64,000 nucleotides of DNA from Rs1 sp038900335 (GCA_038900335.1 JBBMRB010000019.1:15441-79440); one strand, 5' to 3'; numbered from the stretch's first letter, positions 26,119-34,857 are shown. Numbers and translations are program-made. Notes: generated from the letters alone by a model not told the origin.

Positions 26119-27638
26119 TTATAATCCTTGATCTGTTGGCTCATACTTGCAGCTGCTAACTCAGTATTAGCGCTTTGCTGTATTGCTATCAGAAAGTTCT
26201 CTGCACGCTGTGCTGGTGATAATGCAAAGTTTGCTAGATGCTGGGTAAATACATCAGGTATTTCAGCAATAGGCATTTGCAGTAAATAGCAACCTGCCAA
26301 CGCATAGTTGAATTCGTATTCAGAGGCCAGTTGATATTGTTGCCTTAATAGCGGTATTTGTTGCGCTAAAAACGTTGAGATTGACAGCTGTGCTAGTTGT
26401 TTTTGACCGTAGTGTTCTACTAGCCAATACGCTGTTTTTAGACAAAACTGCTGCACTGTGTAAGCAATAAAGCCTTGTTCAATAATCTCGTATAACGATG
26501 GTTCTTGTTGACTTCTAATATCTATATCAAATGCTTGATCCAGCTGTTGTATTTGCCCATAAGCCGATGAGTTAAAGCGGGCTATCTTGGTATTGATTAG
26601 TTGTTCGCTGCTATCGATAAGGCCTGCTTGCTTTTCATTGTGCTTACTGGTTCTGAGCTCTAAGCCGGCATGGTCTTCATAAATAAAAGTAACTGGCGGG
26701 TATTTTTCGCCCTGCTGGGTATTAGGGACATTAAAAAATTTGTAGCAGGCCTTAGGATAATTTGCTAAATTTGGCAGATGTACTTTTAGCACTCTAGGGT
26801 CCCAATACCTAAAAAAGCGGTTGTTTTTTTCTTCAAAGTCAAATTTAAGAAACTTTCTAAAATGCAGATGTATATCCTTCATGCTCGCGCTACTTTGGAT
26901 AAATACTCCTACGTTTTCCCCCCACATTTTTTCAAAGTAGCGCCGATGAAAATGCGGAACGCTGCCATCATCCTGATAAACCTTTTCATCTATTGTTAGG
27001 TCCAACAAATAGGGTGCGGACATTTTAAGTGTTTGTGCAGCCTCCCCTGTAAACATACACATAACAGGGCAATCACTGATCAGATCTAAATCAAAGACAC
27101 CGCGATGCTCGATATATGCGCTTGCATCAAGCAATAGATAGGTATGAATTTTTTCGCTGGGAACTTCATTAGCTAATACGTCGCTGTTTGATGGTAAATT
27201 AGCTGCAAATAATAAGGCTTTTAAGTCCGAGTTTATCCAAGGGCGCAGCCAGTAATTGCTATCCGCTTGGGCTACTTCTTTAGGTATAGAGTGCGTATCA
27301 ATTTCAACAAATTTAAGGTCATCGAGAGGGTCTGCCTCACGGGATAATATTGCGACAGCTTTACAGCTGATAGGTTGTTGCTCACTCAGTTGATCGCAGA
27401 GCGCTAACACGGTTGAATAGTGTTCTATGGTGCGCTCAAGATAATGATTAACAGCAAGTGCTTCGTGAGAATATAAAAACTGATAGCCAAGTTTTTGCAT
27501 ATACTGGCTAATGGCACTATCAATGCTTAGCCAATTTTTTACTTTTAAAGCGACCAAGATGTCGTAGCGCGTTTGTCGGCTATCCCCTACTTTCATTGCT
27601 TCACAATGTAAGATTGTTGGGTATTGAAAGTCTTGCAT
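26115..27638 (-). CDS. DUF4123-domain T6SS effector adaptor/chaperone
   Basis: A 507-residue protein. The DUF4123 domain lies at about 165-300: THTYLLLDASAYIE-like start (YLLLDAS), CPVMCMFTG..., then SMKDIHLHFRKFLKF and FFRYWDPRVL, which are the conserved landmarks. DUF4123 proteins bind a cognate effector and load it onto VgrG; in Vibrio cholerae the equivalent for VasX is VasW. The N-terminal 150 residues are an extra domain I do not recognise. It is first gene of a three-gene operon and overlaps the effector gene by 4 bp. The promoter should lie in 27639-27740. Confidence 0.83.
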   Translation of the reverse strand: MQDFQYPTILHCEAMKVGDSRQTRYDILVALKVKNWLSIDSAISQYMQKLGYQFLYSHEALAVNHYLERTIEHYSTVLALCDQLSEQQPISCKAVAILSREADPLDDLKFVEIDTHSIPKEVAQADSNYWLRPWINSDLKALLFAANLPSNSDVLANEVPSEKIHTYLLLDASAYIEHRGVFDLDLISDCPVMCMFTGEAAQTLKMSAPYLLDLTIDEKVYQDDGSVPHFHRRYFEKMWGENVGVFIQSSASMKDIHLHFRKFLKFDFEEKNNRFFRYWDPRVLKVHLPNLANYPKACYKFFNVPNTQQGEKYPPVTFIYEDHAGLELRTSKHNEKQAGLIDSSEQLINTKIARFNSSAYGQIQQLDQAFDIDIRSQQEPSLYEIIEQGFIAYTVQQFCLKTAYWLVEHYGQKQLAQLSISTFLAQQIPLLRQQYQLASEYEFNYALAGCYLLQMPIAEIPDVFTQHLANFALSPAQRAENFLIAIQQSANTELAAASMSQQIKDYK

Positions 27639-27742
27639 ATTTACTCAATCATCCGTGATTATTGTAAGTATTATAAATCAACGGAAAATTAACGTAAAAT
27701 GAACAACAAAGCAACAAATATTAAATTTAATATCAACTAAAG

Positions 27743-27943
27743 GTGATCGTAATCAGGAAATGCTACAAACCACTATCAATATGGCTAAAATCCTTAATTT
27801 ACGCATAGTCGCTGAAGGCATAGAGACCGCTGAACAAGAGCAGGTCTTACACGACTTTTTGTGACTTTGTCCAAGGTTAGCGCTACGCCAAACCACAACC
27901 TATGAGCGACTATATCCAATGGTTAAGTGAATACCACCATTAA
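27743..27943 (+). pseudogene. Decayed 3' fragment of the EAL gene
   Basis: Corresponds to bases 21389-21590 of the intact EAL gene, from the codons for SDRNQK to the stop. Relative to the intact copy, two bases are lost in the CACGACTTT...GTGACTTTG segment, which breaks the frame, and several further substitutions are present. It has no start and no catalytic core. The 103 bp between the DUF4123 start and this fragment hold only AT-rich presumed promoter DNA. Confidence 0.85.
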
Positions 27944-28135
27944 AAAATGCACTCGTTAATCATCGTAATAAACGCATTCTGTAGTCGACATTTTAAGAGC
28001 ATTAAGGCGTGATTCAAGATTTCCCACATGCAGTTCCAATTGGTGACCATCAGGATCTAGAAAGTAAAAAGAATCTCCTTCGCTGCTGTTTTTTTGCCAC
28101 TCTATGACTTTTTCTTGTTGGAGCTTCAAAACCGT
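27743..28135. repeat. Right copy of the ~390 bp direct repeat
   Basis: Matches 21389-21775 in direct orientation. It includes the last 200 bp of the EAL gene in decayed form, the short EAL-VOC spacer and the 3' part of the intact VOC gene. The two copies bracket the 6 kb T6SS operon. Confidence 0.85.
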
Positions 28136-28357
28136 AGAAGAAAAATCTTGTTGTGATAGAGACAACGCCAAATGGCTGTAATCACCTGCGGGTGCAACTT
28201 CGCCAACACTTAAACAAAACCAGTGATCAGCTAGCGTCATATAAGCCCCCGTCTGCCAACTAACCTTGCGTTTAAAACCTAAAAGCTGATGATAGAATAC
28301 AAGCGATTTTTGCAAATTACTCACAGCAATCGTAATATGATTAATAGCTGTCAACAT
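27956..28357 (-). CDS. fosA: FosA-like glutathione transferase (VOC family)
   Basis: A 133-residue vicinal-oxygen-chelate protein very close to FosA, the Mn-dependent enzyme that adds glutathione to fosfomycin. Metal ligands match: His7, His62 and Glu108. Thr9, Ser92, Tyr98 and Arg117 occupy the positions of the FosA substrate pocket, and EGDSFYFLDPDGHQLELHVG is nearly identical to the Pseudomonas enzyme beyond a few residues. The lysine equivalent to Lys90 is Gln88, with a lysine shifted by one (WQKN instead of WKQN), so activity on fosfomycin is not certain. It is convergent with the EAL remnant and overlaps the duplicated segment at its 3' end. A GTPase gene lies upstream on the same strand. 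Confidence 0.85.
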   Translation of the reverse strand: MLTAINHITIAVSNLQKSLVFYHQLLGFKRKVSWQTGAYMTLADHWFCLSVGEVAPAGDYSHLALSLSQQDFSSTVLKLQQEKVIEWQKNSSEGDSFYFLDPDGHQLELHVGNLESRLNALKMSTTECVYYDD

Positions 28358-28396
28358 CTTCCAACCTTAGCACCTATAATTAATGGACGCCGTTAA

Positions 28397-29755
28397 TTAC
28401 TCTACAAACAATGGCGTCAGTATTTGAGCCAAATCCCTTACTTCCTTCTGTTTTGTCAATCGATCTAACGCCACATATATTTTCTTTTTTTGCTGACTTT
28501 TTAATCGATCTAATAACACACTAACCTGCGTATCATCAATGGCTAGATCTTCACGTAATGCATGGTTTCTGTTTTGTAAATTTTGGTTAATGTACAAGAA
28601 CCTAGCCAATACTACATAGGCGAAATTACTGTTAGTTATCGGGCCTTGCCTCGCTTCAAAGCCGCCGAGCTTTAAGCCTTTGATTTTTACATTCTTTAAT
28701 TTATCGCTTGAGAACCAAGCGGTTGTTGAGCCTAACACTCCCCCCGTAACAGCACCTAGCATAAAAGTTTGCCCCGCTACGGCCAAATCAAGCATACTAC
28801 CCGCAGCAGCACCTGCAATAGCAGCAACCTTGGTTAATTGTGATTTACTTAGGCCCCATGCTAACCAAGTCGTAGTATCAAACAAGTCGTCCTCAATTTC
28901 TAAAACCGAACCCTGTCGTTTTAAATAATGATGACGATACAGAATTTGTAATTGGTTGTGTGCTTGTTTTTCACATTCACGCATCCATTGCATGTACTGA
29001 CTTTCAAGCATTGGCTGAATAGATTCTGCTTGCGCTTTACTCAATGTTTTTTGGTTAATTTGATAATGACATAAGTCTTCAAGTAATTTAGCCGCTATAG
29101 CGCAGCTTTTATACTGTTGGCTGATAGCCACATCGTGTAATGATTGAATAATATGATTAAGAACAGGCGCCCAAGGTGGATGTAGTTGCGTAAAGGCCGT
29201 TAATAACTGTATATGCTGATCTAATGTTGCTTTAACCGCATCGAACACTCGCACTAAACCAAAAAACTGCTGTAAAGCTTGCTGCCAGTTAAGGATATGT
29301 TGATCACTATAAATGGGATTAATCAGCGCCATACTTGGTTGTCCCGTCCAGCGTAGTATTTCCATTTCAGCTTCATACTCAGCACTATAAGGGCGAGAGC
29401 CATCAACCACATATAAAATTGCAGCACCTTGCATAATAGGAGTTAGCAGTTCAATTTCATCAATGAATAGTTTTTGACACTGCTCATCTTGCAAAAACTC
29501 ATGTACTCTATTAATACGCTGATCAGCCCTGACTTTTTTACTTTGTAACCAAGCTAATACTTTTCTAGGTCTTTGAAAACCCGGCGTATCAATTAATAAA
29601 TAGCTATACTGCTCGACATTAACTGTATATTCATGAGCTTGTACAGTCGTGCCACTTTTCATAGAAACAGCGATACTGTCATCTCTCGCTAAAGTAGAGA
29701 CTACTGACGATTTTCCTTTATTTGGATGCCCTACCACGGCAAATTTAGGGATCAT
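28397..29755 (-). CDS. GTPase with DUF3482 domain
   Basis: A 452-residue protein with an N-terminal Era/TrmE-like G domain: P-loop GHPNKGKS (9-16), switch threonine in SGTTVQA and G3 motif DTPG (56-59). A conventional NKxD is not obvious. The C-terminal part matches DUF3482, with a glycine/alanine-rich hydrophobic hairpin around residues 310-345 (AAIAGAAAGSMLDLAVAGQ...) that could insert in the membrane. It overlaps the stop of the DUF2868 gene by 4 bp. The DUF2868-DUF3482 pair is conserved in many gammaproteobacteria, and its function is unknown. Confidence 0.83.
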   Translation of the reverse strand: MIPKFAVVGHPNKGKSSVVSTLARDDSIAVSMKSGTTVQAHEYTVNVEQYSYLLIDTPGFQRPRKVLAWLQSKKVRADQRINRVHEFLQDEQCQKLFIDEIELLTPIMQGAAILYVVDGSRPYSAEYEAEMEILRWTGQPSMALINPIYSDQHILNWQQALQQFFGLVRVFDAVKATLDQHIQLLTAFTQLHPPWAPVLNHIIQSLHDVAISQQYKSCAIAAKLLEDLCHYQINQKTLSKAQAESIQPMLESQYMQWMRECEKQAHNQLQILYRHHYLKRQGSVLEIEDDLFDTTTWLAWGLSKSQLTKVAAIAGAAAGSMLDLAVAGQTFMLGAVTGGVLGSTTAWFSSDKLKNVKIKGLKLGGFEARQGPITNSNFAYVVLARFLYINQNLQNRNHALREDLAIDDTQVSVLLDRLKSQQKKKIYVALDRLTKQKEVRDLAQILTPLFVE

Positions 29756-30873
29756 AACAACTCCTTACTAGAGACTAGCTGCCAATTCGGTAACTCATAG
29801 CAAAAACGACGCCACTCATCTAAATGTAAGCTTGTTAGGTCGACGAAACTGTCATCCTGCCAATCCACAGCAATAATCACGCCGTTTGAGCTTTTCATAA
29901 AATCAGCCAACTCTCCTAGCGGCGGCTCCCAAGCGGGTACGATTAATACTTTATCACGGCCATCATTCAACAATTTTTCTTCATCACTTGTTACCTCAAG
30001 CGCCGTTAGTAAATACTCTTGATCAGGCATCCCAATAACTCGTTTCAATTTAAGCTGTAGCGCCTCTGGTAATGCTATCCAGTAAAGCAGAATGAAATGT
30101 TCATGAGAAGAGATGCTATCAACCATCTCCCTTAAAGGCGCTTTCAATTCACTGTGTTGTTGAGCCACATTAAATTCCGCCAATTGTTGCTGCTGTGTTA
30201 TTACTTGTTGCTGCAACTGTCGTACTGTTTTTTTAAACTGTACTTTTGCCCATATATACAAAGCCAATCTTGGCACTATGGCGTACGTCAATTGACTCAT
30301 CAACACATACAACCACCAGTTTTTCACCACCTCATTATCATTATTCACTGTGATTCTAACGTCCTGTGAAGATTGCAACATAGCCAGTGCAGGCTGGGCA
30401 CCATCAAAAAAAGACCAGGGTAAAGCAAACCATTTAAGGACAGGAAACAACTGCTCAGCATTTAACAAAGTACTGCGCCAAACAAAGGTAATATCGTTGA
30501 ACAGCAACATAATGATAAAACCTAATAAACAGCTACAACTAAAAACTAATGCCATTTTCTGACTTTGTAAAAATAGCCACTGAGCTGAACCTGACATACT
30601 TCTAACTGATTTTAACTTATCTCTGTAAGAAGCTGAAATAAAAGGAAAAGAAATAAAATATCTAATGATATTTATATCTTTATTGGTTATTTTAAACACT
30701 ATCATAAAACAGAGTGAAAGCACTGGAAAAATAACGAAAAGCAATACTAAGTAAAGCAAATTAACTCGACCCAGGCTATCCCCAGTCATGACTGTCGCAG
30801 CAGACACTAAACCTAAAACCATCACTAATAAAGCAAGAGCAAAACTAAACTCTCTATATATTTTTTCTGTCAT
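29752..30873 (-). CDS. DUF2868-domain membrane protein
   Basis: A 373-residue protein with about four membrane segments: two near the N-terminus (about 10-65), one near 105-128 and one near 185-210. A glutamine-rich coiled-coil stretch (LQQQVITQQQQLAEF) and a soluble alpha/beta C-terminal domain follow. This layout fits DUF2868, always found next to the DUF3482 GTPase. Partners overlap by 4 bp, so they are probably made in fixed ratio and act as one membrane complex. The start is the ATG at 30873. Confidence 0.8.
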   Translation of the reverse strand: MTEKIYREFSFALALLVMVLGLVSAATVMTGDSLGRVNLLYLVLLFVIFPVLSLCFMIVFKITNKDINIIRYFISFPFISASYRDKLKSVRSMSGSAQWLFLQSQKMALVFSCSCLLGFIIMLLFNDITFVWRSTLLNAEQLFPVLKWFALPWSFFDGAQPALAMLQSSQDVRITVNNDNEVVKNWWLYVLMSQLTYAIVPRLALYIWAKVQFKKTVRQLQQQVITQQQQLAEFNVAQQHSELKAPLREMVDSISSHEHFILLYWIALPEALQLKLKRVIGMPDQEYLLTALEVTSDEEKLLNDGRDKVLIVPAWEPPLGELADFMKSSNGVIIAVDWQDDSFVDLTSLHLDEWRRFCYELPNWQLVSSKELL

Positions 30874-31255
30874 TTATCATCCTTAAATGAGAGCGTCATC
30901 ACTGTTGCGCAATAGCTTGTCTTAGTTATTAATACGGTGGCGACTATCATTGCAAACCCACATTATCATCGTGTTATCACTTTTAAAGCGTCATCTAATT
31001 ATGACCGTAATTTTATGATTTTAGTAATAAAAACCGCATTAATCTAAACTCTGTTCTACGCTAGTTAATGAATCGGTAGAGCTCTTTGCGCAAGCTAGTA
31101 ACACTTATTAAGGCTCACAGCATACAGTATCAATATATTTACCACCATTAGCTAACTTGCTAGCGGCAATAATTACAAAATTCGCGGCCCTATTAAAGTC
31201 TAAACTATTGTTGTATAAATACATTGTATTTAAATAATAATTTGAGGCCATATAG
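30874..31255. other. Intergenic region between divergent genes
   Basis: About 380 bp between DUF2868 and the broken dehydrogenase gene, which run apart. A 70-codon minus-strand frame (31108-31320) overlaps the dehydrogenase start. It lacks a convincing ribosome site and is not called. The dehydrogenase has GAGG 8 nt before its ATG. Nothing else is seen. Confidence 0.45.
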
Positions 31256-32259
31256 ATGACACCTGATAACAACAAAGAAAATAATAACAAGCACGTTGTC
31301 GCAGTACTCGGCGCCGGCACTATAGGCGCAAGTTGGGCCGCACTTTTTTTAGCATCAGGCTACGATGTTGATCTTTATGACCCCTCTATCGACAGTAGAG
31401 CATTTGTAAATGACTATATCGATAATGCATGGCCTGATTTACAAAGTTTATCGATTGCCAAATCAGAGCAACGGCCAGAAATTAAATTTTATGACACACC
31501 TGAAGAATGTGTAAAAAGAGCGATTTTTATTCAAGAAAGCGTTCCAGAGCAGCTAGCAATAAAACATGAGTTATTTCAACGCATAGAGCCTTATATACGC
31601 AGTGACGCCATCATCGCCTCTAGCGCTTCGGGCTTATTAGTTAAAGACATGCAAGCGGGCTGGAAAAAGCCAGGTCGCTTCATTTTAGGCCACCCTTTTA
31701 ATCCGCCTCATTTAATTCCATTAGTGGAACTACTCGGTAATGAAGATACCGATTCAAATGTTTTAGAGCAAGCTGAAGCTTTTTATAATAGCTGCTCAAA
31801 AACCACCATTAGAATTAATAAAGAGGTCCCGGGGCACGTTGCTAATAGACTGCAAGCTGCACTATGGAAAGAGGCAGTTCACTTAGTTAACGAAGGTGTA
31901 GCCAGCCTTGCAGATGTGATACTGCAATATCAGCGGGGCCCGGCCTAAGATGGGCCGTCATGGGTCCAAATATGTTATTTGACTTAGGTAGTGGAGGCCA
32001 CGGTATTGATGTTTTTTGTGAACGCCTAGGTCCTTCTTTTCAGCAGTGGTGGGATGATTTAGGCAACCCAAAGCTGACACCGCAAGTGATAGAAAAACTC
32101 GTATCAGGCCTTAAAGAGGCACAAAATGGCAAAGACTTTAATACTCTATCATTTGAGCGGGACCAAAAAATCATTGCTATTAGCAATGCAATAAACGACA
32201 TAGATAAACAAGAGCGCTGTGCTAGCACTAGTCAACAACGCCTAAAAACAGCACGATAA
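31256..32259 (+). pseudogene. 3-hydroxyacyl-CoA dehydrogenase-family gene with a frameshift (carnitine dehydrogenase/lambda-crystallin type)
   Basis: The first 231 codons carry GAGTIGAS (residues 19-26, NAD site), QESVPEQLAIKH and GHPFNPPHLIPLVE, all typical of this dehydrogenase family. The frame then ends at TAA (31946-31948). The missing C-terminus continues in another frame: GLRWAVMGPNMLFDLG is readable across the stop and continues as CERLGPSFQQWWDDLGNP up to 32259. Restoring one G after GATGTG (31913-31918) gives DVDTAISAGPGLRW and a full-length protein of about 334 residues. So there is a single-base deletion near 31918, either a true recent mutation or a sequencing error. Substrate cannot be assigned. 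Confidence 0.85.
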
Positions 32260-32396
32260 AAAACAGGCATTAGCAAGATAAGAGTGAGTGCTTGAAATAT
32301 AAAAGCGAAGTTGCTATCACTAGATAGCGACTAACTAGCAGGAGCTTTATTAACAGAAAAAGAGGGGAAACTCAGAAAAATCCAAATTTTAGACAC

Positions 32397-32424
32397 AAAA
32401 AAAGACGATAAATCGTCTTTTTTT
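32397..32424. terminator. Bidirectional intrinsic terminator
   Basis: AAAAAAAGACGA (32397-32408), loop TAAA, TCGTCTTTTTTT (32413-32424). Perfect stem with a T-run on each strand, 43 bp past the cold-shock gene stop (minus strand) and 138 bp past the end of the broken dehydrogenase. Confidence 0.85.
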
Positions 32425-32467
32425 AAGTTTTAGCTTAACGCTAAAAGCTGTTATTACACTTTAAAAA

Positions 32468-32674
32468 TTAAAGAGCAACGATGTTCTCAGCTTGTGGGCC
32501 TTTTTGGCCTTGTGTAACAGTAAACTCAACGCGCTGACCTTCAGCAAGAGTTTTGAATCCGTCACCTGAAATTGCAGAGAAATGTGCAAAAACGTCTGGA
32601 CCTGATTCTTGCTCAATAAAACCAAAACCTTTAGTTTCGTTGAACCATTTTACTGTACCTGTAACTGTAGACAT
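32468..32674 (-). CDS. Cold-shock protein, CspA family
   Basis: A 68-residue single-domain cold-shock protein. The RNA-binding motifs RNP1 (KGFGFI, 15-20) and RNP2 (DVFAHF, 27-32) are intact, and the start MSTVTGTVKWFNETKGF is typical. It binds single-stranded RNA and melts secondary structure. It ends at a strong terminator. A long upstream gap (377 bp) leaves space for the long 5' leader common to cold-induced csp mRNAs, but I cannot show cold regulation from sequence alone. Confidence 0.95.
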   Translation of the reverse strand: MSTVTGTVKWFNETKGFGFIEQESGPDVFAHFSAISGDGFKTLAEGQRVEFTVTQGQKGPQAENIVAL

Positions 32675-33051
32675 ATTAATACCTGTAAATTATAAATTTA
32701 AATTGCCAAAAAATGGCGTTATAGCATAAAATCAGACTCAAACTTATAAACAACAAGGACAAGTATTACGAATAAAACTGTAAGTTGAAGCATGTAAATA
32801 AATAGACTTTCTTCTAGCTGCGGATAATTTATACCAGAGTGATTTTAAAGTCAAACACTTATTCATAAATAATCAAAGTAACGTAAAACAAACGCTACAT
32901 TCAATTGTTAAATTGCTGCTTAATTCTTATAAAACACTGTTAATTAAAGATTTCTGATATTGCTAAATTGTGTATTTTAAATACCGAGCTCTTGCTAAAC
33001 TCTAACGAGAGTCATCCTAATTACCGTACTCAATAAAACAGGAGCTAGATA
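32675..33051. other. Divergent promoter region of the csp gene and lysE-family gene
   Basis: AT-rich, no open frame of coding character. It should hold the csp leader on the minus strand and the lysE-family promoter on the plus strand. AGGAG stands 8 nt before the lysE-family ATG. No cold-box sequence was identified by eye. Confidence 0.45.
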
Positions 33052-33681
33052 ATGCCCTTAGAAACAATTATATTATTTTTCACCGCTAGCATCGCCCTCG
33101 CTTTTGTCCCAGGTCCCGATAACATATTTGTACTTACGCAATCAGCCCTACACGGGCGTAAAGCGGGTTTACTAGTGACTTTAGGCCTGTGCACTGGATT
33201 GCTGTTTCATACGGCAGCAGTATCATTTGGCGTTGCTGTGATCTTTCAAACATCAGCCTTAGCTTTTAATATTTTAAAGTTTATTGGTGCTGCTTATCTC
33301 GTGTATTTAGCTTACCAAGCCTTCAACTCAAGTAGCCAAACTACTGATAACAAAAAGAAACCAGAGGCCAGTGCTAAAAATTTATATTTTCGCGGTATCA
33401 TCATGAACATCACCAACCCTAAAGTCGCTATTTTCTTCATTGCTTTTTTACCACAATTTGCCGATGCATCACTTGGAGCTATTACCTACCAAATGATTAC
33501 TTTTGGTTTTTTCTTTATCATCGCAACATTTATAGTGTTTGCCAGCATTGCTTGGTTTGCAGGCTTTATAGGAGACTGGCTAAAAAACTCTGAAAAAGTA
33601 CAAGCCGTTATGAACAAAATAGCTGGAGTTGTTTTCATTGGTCTCGCTGCAAGATTAGCCATTACAGAGCAAGCTAGCTAA
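33052..33681 (+). CDS. LysE/RhtB-family amino-acid exporter
   Basis: A 209-residue inner-membrane protein with about six helices. The N-terminus FVPGPDNIFVLTQSALHGRKAG is the diagnostic LysE/RhtB pattern (PGPD/N). The middle carries KFIGAAYLVYLAYQAF and the second half GIIMNITNPKVAIFFIAFLPQF, also diagnostic. These proteins export amino acids such as lysine, homoserine or threonine, and the substrate cannot be told. It is a single gene with a good AGGAG site, followed by a weak terminator. Confidence 0.88.
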   Translation: MPLETIILFFTASIALAFVPGPDNIFVLTQSALHGRKAGLLVTLGLCTGLLFHTAAVSFGVAVIFQTSALAFNILKFIGAAYLVYLAYQAFNSSSQTTDNKKKPEASAKNLYFRGIIMNITNPKVAIFFIAFLPQFADASLGAITYQMITFGFFFIIATFIVFASIAWFAGFIGDWLKNSEKVQAVMNKIAGVVFIGLAARLAITEQAS

Positions 33682-33688
33682 CCTAAAA

Positions 33689-33714
33689 AAGCAGTACTGT
33701 TATTAGTACTTTTG
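33689..33714 (+). terminator. Weak terminator after the LysE-family gene
   Basis: AGTACT (33693-33698) pairs with AGTACT (33705-33710) around GTTATT and is followed by TTTTG; A-run before and T-run after extend the stem. Confidence 0.5.
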
Positions 33715-33779
33715 TGACGAAGTTAATAATAGAGAGTCAACTTCATAACATGTTTAATGACAGTACTCACTACATAACT

Positions 33780-34469
33780 TTATATTAAATAGCGAGTCAA
33801 CTCCCTTCCCTCTTTAGCAAAGACAGCTTGTACTTCTATTCGCTGTGCCATTTTTTGCATATAAACAGACAAATGAGGGAAACTTAACGGTGGCTGTTTA
33901 AAATTTGCCGCCCAATTTGCCACCATAAATAGAAAATAATCGGCAATACTGATGTCCCCTGCGATGTAATCGTATTGAGCTAACTGCTGATCTAATAACT
34001 TTAACATTGCAGTGACTCGAACTTGTGCCATGTCTTCGATGCCTTGAGCACCGTTAACACTTGTCGTATATTTTTGTGGATAGAAATACAACATAAGCTC
34101 AGATTGCACCGTATTGGTTATATACATAAACCATTGGTAAAATCGACTTCTAGCAGATGTATCTGCCATACTAGGCATCAATGTAGATGATGGATGCTGC
34201 TCTAATAAGTAGAGACAAATAGCCGCACTTTCAAAGATCACTAACGGCTTGGATCCTGCCTTATTACCACACTGGGTCTCTTTACTTTTTTTACCATCAA
34301 CCACCAGCGTAGGAATTCGACCAGCAGGATTAAGCTTTAGATACTGCGATGATTTTTGAGCTTGATTATCACGATCAACCAACACTAATTCGTATTCAAC
34401 CTCTAGTGCTTGTAATAACATATGTGGTGCTAAGCTTGCATTGCCTGGGTAATAATATAAATAGTACAT
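33780..34469 (-). CDS. Glutathione S-transferase family protein
   Basis: A 229-residue cytosolic GST. The thioredoxin-like N-terminal domain starts MYYLYYYPGNASLAPHMLLQAL and contains NPAGRIPTLVVDG (cis-proline) and ESAAICLYLLE, the glutathione-binding segment. The C-terminal helical domain ends with ISIADYFLF, the usual hydrophobic staple motif. An unusual insertion of about a dozen residues (SKETQCGNKAGSK) sits between the beta strands of the thioredoxin domain. The ATG at 34469 is preferred, with AAGG upstream, over one at 34499 without a ribosome site. The specific role is unknown. Confidence 0.85.
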   Translation of the reverse strand: MYYLYYYPGNASLAPHMLLQALEVEYELVLVDRDNQAQKSSQYLKLNPAGRIPTLVVDGKKSKETQCGNKAGSKPLVIFESAAICLYLLEQHPSSTLMPSMADTSARSRFYQWFMYITNTVQSELMLYFYPQKYTTSVNGAQGIEDMAQVRVTAMLKLLDQQLAQYDYIAGDISIADYFLFMVANWAANFKQPPLSFPHLSVYMQKMAQRIEVQAVFAKEGRELTRYLI

Positions 34470-34545
34470 AAAAAGACCTTGCCCTAATGAGGGTATCAAT
34501 TTGCGTGATTAGACTTATATTGTTTTCAGTATTTATGGATAAAAG

Positions 34546-34857
34546 CTAAATACTTCCCTCTTTTTCCACGACAAACACCCTGGCCTCCCCTATCGGCACA
34601 GCTAGATGCTCACAGCCAATATTGGCATAAAAAACATCACCACTATTTAATGTTTGAGAAAACTCTTCATTATTCTCTCTATAATGCATCATGACTTGCC
34701 CATCCAACACAACAAACACTTCTTCGCCATCATTAACATGCCAGCGATAAGGCTGATCAGTCCAGTGCAAGCGACAGGTTACACCTTGCATATTGGCAAT
34801 TAGCATTGCATCCCAAGCATTAGCGGGACTAAACTCACTTGATTTGGTTATTTTCAT
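34546..34857 (-). CDS. Single-domain cupin protein
   Basis: A 103-residue cupin. WHVNDGEEVFVVLDGQVMMHY is cupin motif 1 and GDVFYANIGCEHLAVPIGEARVFVVEK is motif 2. Metal-binding His/Glu positions (WHVNDGEE, EHLAV) are largely kept. Small cupins of this sort often sit near amino-acid metabolism genes and have no known reaction. It lies between the GST and the Lrp-type regulator genes, all on the minus strand, with a 97 bp gap to the latter. Confidence 0.82.
   Translation of the reverse strand: MKITKSSEFSPANAWDAMLIANMQGVTCRLHWTDQPYRWHVNDGEEVFVVLDGQVMMHYRENNEEFSQTLNSGDVFYANIGCEHLAVPIGEARVFVVEKEGSI

Noticed and set aside
21851..27638. The T6SS module as a transposon cargo
   Set aside because: No transposase, terminal inverted repeats or short target duplications; the flanking repeats are pieces of resident genes instead.
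31108..31320. 70-codon minus-strand frame before the broken dehydrogenase
   Set aside because: It overlaps the dehydrogenase start, has no ribosome site and its sequence matches no family I know; a decayed gene cannot be excluded.
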